DNA of 64,000 bases from an uncultured Mycoplasmatota bacterium (GTDB taxonomy: Bacteria; Bacillota_I; Bacilli_A; RF39; UBA660): NCBI GenBank assembly GCA_900552495.1, contig URZY01000002.1, positions 62,001 to 126,000 on the forward strand, given 5' to 3'. Shown here one piece after another: positions 24,769-35,319 of this stretch. Within the stretch, counting starts at the first letter, position 1. Every line of letters begins with the position of its first letter. A program made the position numbers and the translations under genes. The notes below the pieces were generated by a model. That model did not search any database. It worked only from the letters and a program-made list of their open reading frames with translations, and was not told where the DNA came from.

Positions 24769-27396
24769 ATGGAAAAGAAATGGTATTCACAAACTAAAAG
24801 CCAACTTCTTGACAACTTAGATACAACAGAGACTGGACTGACATCAAAAGAATGTCAGAAAAGAATAGCTAAATATGGTAAAAACATCTTACCAAAAAAG
24901 AAAAAAGAAAGTATTTTTAAAATTTTCTTAAGAGAAATAATGAATCCTATTGAATTACTACTTTTAGTAGCAGTAATTGCATCGTTTATTGCTGGCGAGC
25001 CAATTGAGGCTTACGCAATAATTTTTATTGTATTAATTGATGTAATAATGGGGACTTATCAAGAAAATAAAGCAAATAACACAGCCGAAGCTTTATCTAA
25101 ATTAGTAACAGTTAAAAATAAAGTCTTACGAGATGGGGAAGAAAAAGTAGTCGACTCTTCAGAGTTGGTTCCAGGGGACTTTGTTTTCTTGGAATCTGGA
25201 GATAAAATATCAGCTGATTTACGTATTATAGAAGCCCATAACTTTACTGTTGATGAATCTATTTTAACTGGAGAATCACTTGCTGTCACAAAAACAGCGG
25301 CCGCTCTAGCTGATAAAAAAATGCCAATTCAGGAACAATCTAATATGCTGTTTTCTGGTACGTCAGTTGTAACTGGTCGAGCTAAGGCAATTGTTGTTGC
25401 AACAGCCTTAAAAACAGAATTGGGTCAAATTGCTGATACAATTAACAACACTAAAGAGACAAAATCACCTTTGACTATAAGGGTTGAAGAATTATCAAAA
25501 CAAATAACTATGTTAATTATTGTTGTTGCAATAATTATTACTGTACTATTAGTAAGTAAAGGGCTACCAGCTCAAGAGATTTTTTTATCTGTTGTCGCTT
25601 TAGCTGTCTCTGCAATGCCTGAGGGCTTACCGCTAGCATTAACAATGGCATTAACAATTGCTTCAAATCATATGGCGAAACATAAAGTTGTTGCAAAGAC
25701 GCTACACTCAGTTGAATCACTTGGAAGTTGTACCGTAATTGCCTCTGATAAGACGGGAACTTTAACAGTAAATCAACAAACCGCTAAAAAAATATTACTT
25801 CCAAATGGTACAGCCTATGACATTACCGGTGTTGGTTACGAGGAAACAGGCAAAATAATTGGTGAAAATCTTTCTAATGCTAAAGAAATAGCCTTTTTAG
25901 GAGCCATCAACAATGAAGCTAACATTACTGAACATGAACGCTTTGGTGATTCAATTGATATTGCGTTCCTTGTTCTCGGCAAAAAGTTAAAAGTAAAAAA
26001 AGATTCTGTCAAAATACTCGATAGTATTCCTTATGAATCAGAAAACAAATATTCAGCTGTTTTTTACGAAAAAAATGGTGAAACATATTGTACTATTAAA
26101 GGATCTTTAGAAAAAGTATCTTCATTCTGTTCAAGTAGTAATTTTATGAAGAAATTTGACTTAAAGAAACTAGAAGAGCAAAATGAAACCATGGCTAGTG
26201 AAGGACTACGAGTTATTGCTTTAGCTAATGGAAAAGTACCTAAAAAAGAATCTTATACTGAAAAAGATATTGATAAATTAACATTTATGGGAATGGTTGG
26301 TTTTATCGATCCAATTAGAAAAGAGGTAATACCAGCTATAAAAAAATGTCGCACTGCAGGTATTAAGGTATTAATGATTACAGGAGATCACCCATTAACA
26401 GCATTCACAATTGCCAAAGAATTAAAACTTACAGCATCCTATGATGAAGTAGCAACCGGCGCTGAGGTTGATGAGTATCTTGCCAAAGGACCAGAAGCTT
26501 TTGATAAATTTGTTAAAACAAAGGTCGTTTATACCAGGGTTACACCACTTCAAAAATTAGAAATTGTTGAATCTTTAAAAAGACAAGGTGAATTTGTTGC
26601 TGTAACCGGTGATGGTGTCAACGATGCCCCAGCGCTAAGAAGTGCCAATATTGGTATTGCGATGGGAAGTGGTACTGATATAGCCCGAGAAACATCAAGA
26701 ATGATTGTTTTAGATGACAACTTTAAATCAATTGTCAGTGGTGTTTTAGAAGGTCGTGTAGCATATGCCAACGTTAGAAAAATAATTTATTTCTTAATTT
26801 CTTGTGGTATTTCTGAAGTATTATGTTTTGTCTTAGCTACCTTATGCAACTTAGATATGCCATTAGTAGCAATCCAAATATTATGGCTAAATGTCGTTAC
26901 TGACGGTATTCAAGATTTATCATTATCATTTGAACGTGCCGAACGTGATATTATGAAGGAACCGCCTAGAAATCCAAAAGAATCATTATTTGATAAGACT
27001 TTATTATCCCAAACAATATTTGCCGGACTATTTATTGGACTACTACTATTCGGTTTATGGTATTATTTAATTAATATTGCCAAAATGGATGTTCCAATCG
27101 CTCGAGGTTATGTTATGACTTTAATGGTTTTCATTCAAAATATTCATGTTTTTAACTGTCGAAGTGAGAAAAATTCAGCTTTTACTATTCCACTTAAAAA
27201 TAATAAATTAGTTGTTTGGGGTGTAATCGTCTCAATAGTTCTACAAATCATTGTTATGGAAGTTGATATTCTAGCTAAACTACTTCAGACTGTTTCTATT
27301 CCGATAATGCATCTAATAGGTTTATTTGCTTTAGCACTTACCGTTTTAATAGTTGTAGAGGTATATAAAAAAATAAAATATCGCCATAATCAATAA
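24769..27396 (+). CDS. P-type (IIA, calcium-type) cation ATPase
   Basis: An 875-residue P2A ATPase that moves cations, probably Ca2+, out of the cell using ATP. The N-terminal cation_ATPase_N domain is followed by paired helices, the actuator TGES (167-170), PEGLP in M4 (284-288), phosphorylation Asp327 in DKTGTLT, the hinge TGDGVNDAPAL and six C-terminal helices. PEGLPLA and NxxTDGxQ in M6 fit the SERCA/PMCA branch with one Ca site more than heavy-metal or K pumps. No regulatory extension is present. It has its own promoter. Confidence 0.93.
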   Translation: MEKKWYSQTKSQLLDNLDTTETGLTSKECQKRIAKYGKNILPKKKKESIFKIFLREIMNPIELLLLVAVIASFIAGEPIEAYAIIFIVLIDVIMGTYQENKANNTAEALSKLVTVKNKVLRDGEEKVVDSSELVPGDFVFLESGDKISADLRIIEAHNFTVDESILTGESLAVTKTAAALADKKMPIQEQSNMLFSGTSVVTGRAKAIVVATALKTELGQIADTINNTKETKSPLTIRVEELSKQITMLIIVVAIIITVLLVSKGLPAQEIFLSVVALAVSAMPEGLPLALTMALTIASNHMAKHKVVAKTLHSVESLGSCTVIASDKTGTLTVNQQTAKKILLPNGTAYDITGVGYEETGKIIGENLSNAKEIAFLGAINNEANITEHERFGDSIDIAFLVLGKKLKVKKDSVKILDSIPYESENKYSAVFYEKNGETYCTIKGSLEKVSSFCSSSNFMKKFDLKKLEEQNETMASEGLRVIALANGKVPKKESYTEKDIDKLTFMGMVGFIDPIRKEVIPAIKKCRTAGIKVLMITGDHPLTAFTIAKELKLTASYDEVATGAEVDEYLAKGPEAFDKFVKTKVVYTRVTPLQKLEIVESLKRQGEFVAVTGDGVNDAPALRSANIGIAMGSGTDIARETSRMIVLDDNFKSIVSGVLEGRVAYANVRKIIYFLISCGISEVLCFVLATLCNLDMPLVAIQILWLNVVTDGIQDLSLSFERAERDIMKEPPRNPKESLFDKTLLSQTIFAGLFIGLLLFGLWYYLINIAKMDVPIARGYVMTLMVFIQNIHVFNCRSEKNSAFTIPLKNNKLVVWGVIVSIVLQIIVMEVDILAKLLQTVSIPIMHLIGLFALALTVLIVVEVYKKIKYRHNQ

Positions 27397-27432
27397 TATG
27401 GTATAATATCCTATACAAAGGAGTGACAATAA

Positions 27433-29412
27433 ATGTTAACAGAAAGAACTGATGGAAGTGAAATAATTCAATCAAGAATAGTTGATCAATTACGCTGCCT
27501 AGGAATTGATATGATAGATGCAGCTCAAAGTGGCCACCCAGGCATTGTCCTTGGAGCAGCCCCAATAATTTATACATTATACGCGCATTATCTAAGATTT
27601 GATCCTGAAAACCCCAACTTTTTTAATAGGGATAGATTTGTAATGTCAGCTGGTCATGGCTCAGCATTGTTATATGCGACACTTTATATGGCCGGTTTTG
27701 ATCTTACTTTAGATGACTTGAAGTCCTTCCGCAAAATAGGCTCAAAAACACCAGGACACCCAGAATATAAAGTAACTCCGGGTGTTGATACTACCACCGG
27801 ACCGCTTGGACAAGGAGTGGCAACTGCAGTTGGAATGGCTATGGCCGAGGCATCATTAAATGCTCGCTATAAAATAGTCGATCATTATACATATTGCTTA
27901 TGCAGTGATGGTGACTTAATGGAAGGGGTTAGTTATGAAGCTCTATCTTTAGCCGGAACTTTAAAACTAAATAAATTAATACTATTATACGATTCCAACG
28001 ATATTTCTCTAGATGGGAAAACCTCACTTTCTTTTACCGAAAATATTGCAATGCGGTTTGTTTCGATGGGTTGGAATGTTATTACAGTAACTGATGGTGA
28101 CAACATTGAGGCAATTTCTAAAGCAATAGAGGAAGCTCATGCTAGTACTGATAAGCCAACACTAATTGAAATAAAAACAACAATCGGAAAGCACTCTTTA
28201 CTTCAAGGAACAGCATTAGTTCACGGAACTCCATTAGCCAAAGAGGATATCACCAATATAAAAGAAAAATTAAAGGTGCGTGATATTCCATTTGCTATTT
28301 CCCAAAATGTTAGTGATGATTTTCGTTATATAATCAATGCTCGTTGTAAAAATGTAGTTAAAGAGTTTGAAACAAAATTAAAGAACTTAAAAGATGAACA
28401 AAAGGCAGAACTGGCTTATTTCATGGGGGATGATAAATCCATATCTTTAAAAGAATTATTTTATGAGCCGCCAACCGATAAAAATGAAGAAGCCCCTCGT
28501 GTAACTTCATCAAAATTGTTAAATACAATTGTTCCAGAATTTCCATATATTATTGGTGGAAGTGCTGATCTATTTGCCGCCAATAAAACTTATATTAAAG
28601 ATGGGGGTGCCTTTTCTTGTGATGATTATCTAGGCAAGAATATTTACTTTGGTGTTAGAGAGCATGCTATGGGAGCGATTGCAAACGGTTTAGCTCTACA
28701 TGGTTTTAGACCTTATGTTTCTACTTTCTTAAGTTTTTCAGATTATCTAAAGCCGGCAATGCGTCTTGCTTGTATGATGGATTTACCTGTAACATATATC
28801 TTTACACATGATTCAATTAGCGTTGGTGAAGACGGCCCAACTCACCAGCCTGTCGAACAACTTCTAGCTCTTCGTACTATGCCTAATATGGATGTTTTCA
28901 GACCTGCAGACACTAATGAAGTAATAGGTGCGTATAAAGCTATATTAGAAAAAAAATCCGGTCCAGCAGCCATTTGCTTATCAAGAAACTCACTACCAAT
29001 TTTAGAAACAGCGAAGGCCAATGATACATCTAAGGGTGGTTATATCATCTATGATACACCAAACAAACCACGCGGAATTGTTATCGCTACTGGTGAAGAA
29101 GTATCAATATCAATTGAGGTCGCTAAGCGTTTAAAAACAAAAGGCATCGACATTCGTGTTGTCTCAATGCCAAATCTTCATCGCTTTTTGAGCCAAACAG
29201 AAGAATATATTGAAGAAGTAATTCCTGTTGAAGTTAGAAAAATTGTTGTTGAAGCCGCCTCTTCCTTCTCATGGCATGGACTAATATTCAACAGCAAGTA
29301 TTTAATAACTTTAGATGAATATGGTTCAAGTGGTAAAAAAACAGATGTTTATAAAAAATATGGATTTGATGTAGATACCCTAGAAGAAAAAATTGAGAAT
29401 TTACTTAAATAA
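27433..29412 (+). CDS. tkt: Transketolase
   Basis: A 659-residue thiamine-diphosphate enzyme of the pentose phosphate pathway that transfers two-carbon units between sugar phosphates. The N-terminal domain has SGHPG, AGHGSALLY and TGPLGQG; the ThDP/Mg site is SDGDLMEGVSYEA. The pyrimidine-binding domain has GVREHAMGAIANG with the catalytic Glu, then the C-terminal domain. AAAGGAG precedes the ATG. The neighbours sirA and yneF repeat the Bacillus order. Confidence 0.96.
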   Translation: MLTERTDGSEIIQSRIVDQLRCLGIDMIDAAQSGHPGIVLGAAPIIYTLYAHYLRFDPENPNFFNRDRFVMSAGHGSALLYATLYMAGFDLTLDDLKSFRKIGSKTPGHPEYKVTPGVDTTTGPLGQGVATAVGMAMAEASLNARYKIVDHYTYCLCSDGDLMEGVSYEALSLAGTLKLNKLILLYDSNDISLDGKTSLSFTENIAMRFVSMGWNVITVTDGDNIEAISKAIEEAHASTDKPTLIEIKTTIGKHSLLQGTALVHGTPLAKEDITNIKEKLKVRDIPFAISQNVSDDFRYIINARCKNVVKEFETKLKNLKDEQKAELAYFMGDDKSISLKELFYEPPTDKNEEAPRVTSSKLLNTIVPEFPYIIGGSADLFAANKTYIKDGGAFSCDDYLGKNIYFGVREHAMGAIANGLALHGFRPYVSTFLSFSDYLKPAMRLACMMDLPVTYIFTHDSISVGEDGPTHQPVEQLLALRTMPNMDVFRPADTNEVIGAYKAILEKKSGPAAICLSRNSLPILETAKANDTSKGGYIIYDTPNKPRGIVIATGEEVSISIEVAKRLKTKGIDIRVVSMPNLHRFLSQTEEYIEEVIPVEVRKIVVEAASSFSWHGLIFNSKYLITLDEYGSSGKKTDVYKKYGFDVDTLEEKIENLLK

Positions 29413-29458
29413 GACATAAATAGACTCTTTATAATGTTACACTGACTATGGTGATATT

Positions 29459-29911
29459 ATGAAAGTCTATTTTATTTTTGATATTAAAGATGAATTTATA
29501 AAACTATATACCGGTAACGAAAGAGTTCTTTACGGAATTTTAAAACAAATATACTATTTAGACAAAGAAGAAGCTTCATTTGGTTATAATCTTTTTGCTC
29601 AATTAACTAACCAAATTAATAAGACAGAAATAGATCGTCAACTATTTCTCCAATTTCATCAAGATGTTCCATATTCTAAGAAGGGTAACATTCACTACAT
29701 CAACAACCTCTATAAAGATGAGGTTAGTCGTCTCATAATAAAAAGAAGTTATATTAGATTAGAATCAGAACAAAATTTTTCTACTTTTTTCTCGATTTTA
29801 AAAAACTTTTCTTCTAACTATTTCGTATGTAATTTCTCCTCATGCGATTATTTCTTTTTAACAACCGATGACAAAAATCCCAAAATAACTCTTCAAACCT
29901 ATACTATTTAG
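29459..29911 (+). CDS. sirA: SirA-like sporulation inhibitor of replication (YneE)
   Basis: A 150-residue protein that begins MKVYFIFDIKDEFIKLYTGNERVLY, which matches the family opening (an aromatic strand followed by KEEF and a G-x-E helix). In Bacillus sirA (yneE) lies between tkt and yneF, exactly as here. SirA binds DnaA domain I and blocks new initiation during sporulation. Sequence similarity alone is modest, so the call leans on synteny. GGTGAT precedes the ATG. Confidence 0.75.
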   Translation: MKVYFIFDIKDEFIKLYTGNERVLYGILKQIYYLDKEEASFGYNLFAQLTNQINKTEIDRQLFLQFHQDVPYSKKGNIHYINNLYKDEVSRLIIKRSYIRLESEQNFSTFFSILKNFSSNYFVCNFSSCDYFFLTTDDKNPKITLQTYTI

Positions 29912-29971
29912 TAATAAAACCTTGTTTTAAACATATAATTCCTGTACAATATAACTAAGGAGATGAATATA

Positions 29972-30181
29972 ATGTTACATGATATATTATTAGTTGTTGT
30001 AGGTCTTCTTGTTGGTGCAGTAGCAGGGTTCTTTATTGCTAGAACAGTAATGCAAAAGTACTTAAAAAAGAATCCACCTATCAATGAAGATATGATTAAA
30101 GCTCTAATGATGCAAATGGGAAGAAAACCAAATCAAAAGCAGATTAATCAAATGATGAAGGCAATGGAAAAATATCAATAA
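29972..30181 (+). CDS. yneF: YneF/UPF0154 small membrane protein
   Basis: A 69-residue protein with one N-terminal membrane helix with small residues ([19 protein letters not shown]) and a basic tail with [21 protein letters not shown], the diagnostic UPF0154 stretch. ATG 29972 is chosen, nine bases after AAGGAG; the ATG at 29963 abuts that site. Function in Bacillus is unknown. Confidence 0.93.
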   Translation: MLHDILLVVVGLLVGAVAGFFIARTVMQKYLKKNPPINEDMIKALMMQMGRKPNQKQINQMMKAMEKYQ

Positions 30182-30186
30182 AGACT

Positions 30187-30217
30187 AAAAAGGAAATAGT
30201 AACTTTTCCTTTTTTTT
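30187..30217 (+). terminator. Terminator after yneF
   Basis: AAAAGGAAA (about 30188-30196) pairs with TTTTCCTTTT (30204-30213) within a T-run. Confidence 0.75.
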
Positions 30218-30243
30218 GATATAATAAACATGTTGGTGATATT

Positions 30244-32007
30244 ATGAAAAACTTTAGAGAGAAACTTGCTTTAGTACCAACTAAACCAGGTAGTTATCAA
30301 ATGAAAAATAAAGATGGGGTAATTATTTATGTTGGTAAGGCAAAAAATCTCAAAAATAGATTAAAAAGTTATTTTACTGGTACTGTAACCGGTAAAACTA
30401 AAATGTTAGTTGAAGACATTGATGACTTTGAATATATTGTTACATCATCAGAATTAGAGTCATTAATTCTTGAAATAACATTAATCAAAAAATATGATCC
30501 AAAATATAATATCCTTTTAAAGGATGATAAGACATATCCCTATATTGAACTTACTAATGAGAAATATCCAACTCTTAAAATAGTGCGAAACACTAAGCGT
30601 AAAAAAAGCAAAAACCATTTATATGGACCATACCCAAATACGAAAGCCGCTCGGAAAACAGTAGAGATTATTAACCGAATATACCCTTTAAGGAAATGTG
30701 ATAAATTAAAGAAAGAAGTTTGTCTATATTATCATATTCATGAATGTTTAGGATATTGCGTCAAAGAAATCCCTGCAGAAGAAATATCCAAAATGACTAA
30801 AGAAATAACGTCATTTTTGAATGGTGATCCAACAATCATTTCTGAAAAGATAAAAGAGGAAATGCAACGAGCCAGTGAAAACCTAAATTTTGAACGGGCC
30901 TTAGAACTAAAAAATATGTTAGAGGATATTGAGACAACCTTACGTAAACAAAAGATTGATCTAAACAAAAACTATAACTTCGATTTGGTAAACTTTTACC
31001 ATGATAATAATTATCTTTCAATAGAGATCTTTTTTATTAGAGATGGGCTTTTATTTGGCCGACACAATGAAATTATTCAAACAATAGCTCTTGCCGAAGA
31101 AGAGGTTCTAGAATATTTAATCAAATTTTATGATAAAGGTGCACTACCACCAAAAGAACTATATGTTCCGTTAGAACTAGACGAAAACTTATTAGCTGAC
31201 TATTTCAACATTAAAGTAACAAAACCTCAAAAAGGGAAACTAAAAAAATTGTTAGATTTAGCTAAAGAAAATGCCAAAGAACAAATGGAACTTCAAGAAG
31301 AAACTTTAAAAAAGGATGATGAAATAAGACTAGCAGCCATCAATGAACTAAAATCACTTTTGCACATTGATAAAGCTTCTCGAATGGAATCCTTTGATAA
31401 CTCCCACCTTTTTGGAACCTTTTATGTCGGAGGAATGGTTGTTTTTAATGATTTTATTCCCCAAAAGGATGATTATCGTAAATATAAAATTAGTGCTGAT
31501 GTTAAAGATGACTTATCAGCTATGAAAGAGGTTCTCTATCGTAGATATTATAAAGTATTAATGGAAAACCTAGAAAAACCCGACTTAATAGTTATGGATG
31601 GTGGAGCGACCCAAATAAGTGTCGCTAAAGAAATACTTTCTTCTCTTGGACTAACTATTCCAATTATTGGTTTAGTTAAAGACAAAAATCATCGAACGAG
31701 TAGTATTATGAATGATTCTTATGAAATCTTAGATGTAAAAAAAGATAGTAATTTATTCCTGTTTTTAACAAAAATTCAAGATGAAGTTCACAGATATGCC
31801 ATCAGTTATCATCGTAATATAAAAGCCAAAGGTGCTCTTGCCAGTGTTTTAGATGTTGTTCCAGGAGTAGGAGAGGTGCGACGTAAAGAACTCCTTAAAC
31901 ACTTTGGTTCTCTAAAGAGAATGAAAGAAGCCTCATTAGCTGCCTTAAAAGAAGTTTTACCAGATGATGTTGCAGAGAATTTATTTTCATATTTAAAAGA
32001 AATATAG
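30244..32007 (+). CDS. uvrC: Excinuclease ABC subunit C
   Basis: UvrC makes both incisions of nucleotide excision repair. The 587 residues show the GIY-YIG nuclease (PGSYQMKN, then IIYVGKAKNLKNR), a Cys cluster (LRKCDKLKKEVCLYYHIHECLGYC), the UVR domain (FERALELKNMLEDIE), the RNase H-like C-terminal nuclease (MESFDNSHLFG, LIVMDGGATQI) and a final tandem HhH (VPGVGEVRRKELLKHFGS). GGTGAT precedes the ATG. It is followed by a pilin-like gene and mutL. Confidence 0.97.
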   Translation: MKNFREKLALVPTKPGSYQMKNKDGVIIYVGKAKNLKNRLKSYFTGTVTGKTKMLVEDIDDFEYIVTSSELESLILEITLIKKYDPKYNILLKDDKTYPYIELTNEKYPTLKIVRNTKRKKSKNHLYGPYPNTKAARKTVEIINRIYPLRKCDKLKKEVCLYYHIHECLGYCVKEIPAEEISKMTKEITSFLNGDPTIISEKIKEEMQRASENLNFERALELKNMLEDIETTLRKQKIDLNKNYNFDLVNFYHDNNYLSIEIFFIRDGLLFGRHNEIIQTIALAEEEVLEYLIKFYDKGALPPKELYVPLELDENLLADYFNIKVTKPQKGKLKKLLDLAKENAKEQMELQEETLKKDDEIRLAAINELKSLLHIDKASRMESFDNSHLFGTFYVGGMVVFNDFIPQKDDYRKYKISADVKDDLSAMKEVLYRRYYKVLMENLEKPDLIVMDGGATQISVAKEILSSLGLTIPIIGLVKDKNHRTSSIMNDSYEILDVKKDSNLFLFLTKIQDEVHRYAISYHRNIKAKGALASVLDVVPGVGEVRRKELLKHFGSLKRMKEASLAALKEVLPDDVAENLFSYLKEI

Positions 32008-32037
32008 TATAATAAGAGAGAATAAGGAGGAATGAAA

Positions 32038-32583
32038 ATGAAATTAAATAATAAGGGTTTTACCTTAGTCGAAGTAATTGCTGCAGTAGCGATATTGTCA
32101 ATACTTATGGGAGTGGCCATTGGTGGAGTTTCCTCTTCTCAAAGAAAGGCTCGTCAAGAGTCATATGAAGCTATGGAAACAAGTACTTATAGTGCCGCTC
32201 AAAACTACATTCAAAAACATTCGTCAGTAATCCCCACAACTACAGGGTTTGATGAATATACAAGCGCCTCTGCGCTAAATAGTTTTTTGAGTAATAGTGC
32301 TAATTATAAACAGATTAGTGTTCAGACATTAGTTGACGAAGGTCTATTGCCAGAACTAAAAGATCCAACCTCTAAAACAGCCAATTGTAGTGGCCAGGTT
32401 TATATTACCAAAGTCAAAGGTACTGGCTCTAAGTTGGATACTTATTCTTATTTAGTAGATATAAGATGTCATGATTATCAATCAAAACATAAAGTGAAAA
32501 GTGTTGGCGCCGACGGTATAAAAGGTACTAATGATGACAGTGAAACAACAACTGAAGCCAAAGGGGTAATTTTTCTAAGTTAG
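32038..32583 (+). CDS. Type IV pilin-like (pseudopilin) protein
   Basis: A 181-residue protein with a class III signal: MKLNNKG followed by FTLVEVIAAVAILSILMGVAIGG, so the prepilin peptidase site is after Gly7 and Glu5 of the mature form is present. ATG 32038 is chosen over 32032, which abuts AAGGAGGA. The mature part is soluble, Ser/Thr-rich, with two Cys (TANCSG and DIRCHD). No pilus ATPase, PilC or prepilin peptidase gene lies in the window. It sits between uvrC and mutL with short gaps, so it is probably cotranscribed with them. Confidence 0.88.
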   Translation: MKLNNKGFTLVEVIAAVAILSILMGVAIGGVSSSQRKARQESYEAMETSTYSAAQNYIQKHSSVIPTTTGFDEYTSASALNSFLSNSANYKQISVQTLVDEGLLPELKDPTSKTANCSGQVYITKVKGTGSKLDTYSYLVDIRCHDYQSKHKVKSVGADGIKGTNDDSETTTEAKGVIFLS

Positions 32584-32594
32584 GATGATGTAAT

Positions 32595-34373
32595 TTGAGT
32601 AAAATACAAGTAATGGATGAAATTCTTGCTAATAAAATAGCCGCCGGAGAAGTGGTTGAAAAGACAATGAACGTCGTTAAAGAATTAGTAGAAAATTCTA
32701 TTGACGCTGAAAGCGATGAAATAGAGATATCTCTTATTGACTCAGGAGTTAAAGAAATAACCGTTTCTGATAATGGAATTGGCATGGAAGAAGCTGACGC
32801 TAGGTTAGCTTTTTCGCGCCATGCTACTTCAAAACTAAAAAATCTCGATGACTTATTTTATATAGAGTCGCTTGGGTTTAGAGGAGAGGCTTTGCCATCG
32901 ATCGCTTCGGTTTCTAATATCCGTTTAAAAACCTCAGACGGAAGTGTTGGAACGTTAGTCACCCTTTCTGGTGGTAAGGACATGAAGATTGAACGTTGTG
33001 ATCTTCAGAAAGGTACAACTATAACTGTTTCAGATTTGTTTTATAATACTCCTGTTCGACTAAAATATTTAAAGAATTTATATATTGAGTTAGCTAATAT
33101 CGTTGATTATGTTAATAAGATGGCATTGTCTTATCCCAACATAAAATTCACTTTAAAAAACAATGACAAGATTTTACTCCAAACCGATGGTAGTGGAGAT
33201 TTATTAAAAGTAATTTACGAAATATATGGAATTGATATAACTAAAAAAATGATTCCTCTAGAAGGGGAGAATGATGATTATTATATTAGTGGCTATATGT
33301 CTTACCCTGAGGTTACTAAAAGTAATCGTAATTCAATTACTACACTAGTTAATGGTCGAATCATTAGAAATAATGAATTAAATAAAATTATTACCGAGTG
33401 TTATCACACATATATTCCCAAGGATAAATTTCCAATTATTGTTTTAAATATTGACGTTGATCCAATTTTAATTGATATTAATATTCATCCAACGAAAATG
33501 GATATTAAATTTTCTAAAATGGATACCCTAAAAGAATTAATAACGACACTTATCGAAAAAAACTTAAAACAGTTAACTTTAATTCCAACTATCTCAGTTC
33601 GAGATAATTCTTCCGTTTCTGAAGTAAGACAGCAGATAATTCAAGCAGAAAACAAGCAGAATATTACCGTTGAAGAACCAACCCAATATGAAAATATAAC
33701 ACTAGATTTTAGCATTGCAGAGGCAGAGCCTCATTATAATCAAGAGCTCCAGTCCGAGGAAACATCAGGAGAAGTTGTGCTTCCGCACTACCGAATTAAA
33801 GAAATGATTCCACGTGGAATAGTTTATTTGACTTATATAATTGCTGAAAATGAAGATGGCATGTATATAATTGATCAACACGCAGCCGCTGAACGAATCA
33901 ATTATGAAAAAGTCTTAGCTGCCCTAGAGAATAACAAAACAGTTATAGACTTACTTATTCCAGTCAAAATAGAATTATCAACCCCAGAATTTTTGAATCT
34001 CCGTCAAAATTTTGATTTAATTAATAAATATGGTTTCTCTATTGAAGAATTTGGTATGAATACCATTATTATAAGAACGCATCCAGGTTGGATTCCAGTT
34101 GATATAGCTGAAGAATGTATCCGTAAAGTAATAGATATTGTTATCGAAAAAGGAAGATTTGACTTTGATTTATTTGTTTGGCGAATGGCTGCAACCATGG
34201 CTTGCCGCATGTCTGTCAAAGCTAATGACTATATATCTTATGATGATCAGGTATGGCTATTAAATGAACTTCGTAAATGTGAGAATCCATTTACTTGCCC
34301 TCATGGTCGCCCAACTATTATTACTTATACTAAACTAGATCTAGAAAAACTCTTTAAACGCTCTTTAGATTAG
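32595..34373 (+). CDS. mutL: DNA mismatch repair protein MutL
   Basis: A 592-residue MutL. GHKL ATPase motifs are clear: ELVENSIDA, DNGIGM, SLGFRGEAL and TTITVSDLFYNTP. The C-terminal domain carries the endonuclease motif DQHA-x2-E-x4-E (IDQHAAAERINYE) and the zinc-site motif CPHGRP, so this MutL should nick DNA, as expected where MutH is absent. The start is TTG 32595 behind AGGATGATG. It is followed by miaA, a common pairing. mutS is at 58.6 kb. Confidence 0.97.
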   Translation: MSKIQVMDEILANKIAAGEVVEKTMNVVKELVENSIDAESDEIEISLIDSGVKEITVSDNGIGMEEADARLAFSRHATSKLKNLDDLFYIESLGFRGEALPSIASVSNIRLKTSDGSVGTLVTLSGGKDMKIERCDLQKGTTITVSDLFYNTPVRLKYLKNLYIELANIVDYVNKMALSYPNIKFTLKNNDKILLQTDGSGDLLKVIYEIYGIDITKKMIPLEGENDDYYISGYMSYPEVTKSNRNSITTLVNGRIIRNNELNKIITECYHTYIPKDKFPIIVLNIDVDPILIDINIHPTKMDIKFSKMDTLKELITTLIEKNLKQLTLIPTISVRDNSSVSEVRQQIIQAENKQNITVEEPTQYENITLDFSIAEAEPHYNQELQSEETSGEVVLPHYRIKEMIPRGIVYLTYIIAENEDGMYIIDQHAAAERINYEKVLAALENNKTVIDLLIPVKIELSTPEFLNLRQNFDLINKYGFSIEEFGMNTIIIRTHPGWIPVDIAEECIRKVIDIVIEKGRFDFDLFVWRMAATMACRMSVKANDYISYDDQVWLLNELRKCENPFTCPHGRPTIITYTKLDLEKLFKRSLD

Positions 34374-34383
34374 GAGGGTAAAA

Positions 34384-35256
34384 ATGAAAGATATTATTGT
34401 AATAATTGGTCCAACTGGTGTTGGAAAAACAAAACTTAGTATAGAGTTAGCTAAAAAACTAGATGCTGAAATAATTAATGGTGACTCCGTAGCAATCTAT
34501 AAAGAACTAAATATCGGTAGTGCCAAGCCAACCGTAGAAGAACGTGAAAATATTGTCCATCACTTACTGGATATTCGTCACGTTTTAGAACAATATTCGG
34601 TTTATGACTACCAACAAGATGTTCGTCAACTGATAGCTACTATTACTAAGCGTCACAAAAGAATAATTATTGTCGGTGGAACAGGACTATACATAAAAGC
34701 CGCTCTTTATAATTATAACTTTACCGCTAGAACTACAACGAATGATTATACAAACTTGTCAAATGAAGAAATTCTAAAGAGATTATCTACGTATACAACT
34801 GATGAATTACCTCACAAAAACAATCGTAAACGTTTAATAGCACTTTTGAATAAGTATGAAAATAATGAAGTAATTACACATGATAAAGATGAGTTATTAT
34901 ATCCTGTAAAAATAATTGGCTTAACCACCGATCGAGCTATTCTTTATAATAGAATTAATCAACGAGTAGATCACATGATGGCAAATGGACTTTTAAAGGA
35001 GGTTGAATCCTTAAAACCTTATTACAAATCATCACGTATCTTAAATACCGGTATTGGTTATAAAGAATTTGTTCCGTATTTTTTAGGTGAAAAGACTAAA
35101 GAGGCAGTAGTAGAGCAAATTAAGTTAGATTCAAGACGCTATGCCAAAAGACAATATACCTTTTTCAAACATCAATTTAATGTTAATTGGTTCAGCGTTG
35201 ACTTTGTTGATTTTACAAATACGATTAATGCCGTAACAGACTTTATAAACAAATAG
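34384..35256 (+). CDS. miaA: tRNA dimethylallyltransferase
   Basis: MiaA adds a dimethylallyl group to A37 of tRNAs reading codons starting with U. The 290 residues show the P-loop GPTGVGKTK (about 8-16), NGDSVAIYKELNIGSAKP with the DSxQ-type site (here DSVAIYK), the HHLLDI turn and GGTGLYIKA. The GIGYKEF and RRYAKRQYTFF motifs lie near the C-terminus. The usual Gln of DSMQ is Ala-Ile in this copy. AGGAGGG lies before the ATG, ten bases after mutL. Confidence 0.95.
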   Translation: MKDIIVIIGPTGVGKTKLSIELAKKLDAEIINGDSVAIYKELNIGSAKPTVEERENIVHHLLDIRHVLEQYSVYDYQQDVRQLIATITKRHKRIIIVGGTGLYIKAALYNYNFTARTTTNDYTNLSNEEILKRLSTYTTDELPHKNNRKRLIALLNKYENNEVITHDKDELLYPVKIIGLTTDRAILYNRINQRVDHMMANGLLKEVESLKPYYKSSRILNTGIGYKEFVPYFLGEKTKEAVVEQIKLDSRRYAKRQYTFFKHQFNVNWFSVDFVDFTNTINAVTDFINK

Positions 35257-35319
35257 CCAAAATCAAAAAAACTCTAAATAAAGCAGTCAACTAAAAATAG
35301 ACAGTTTATAAAAAACACA

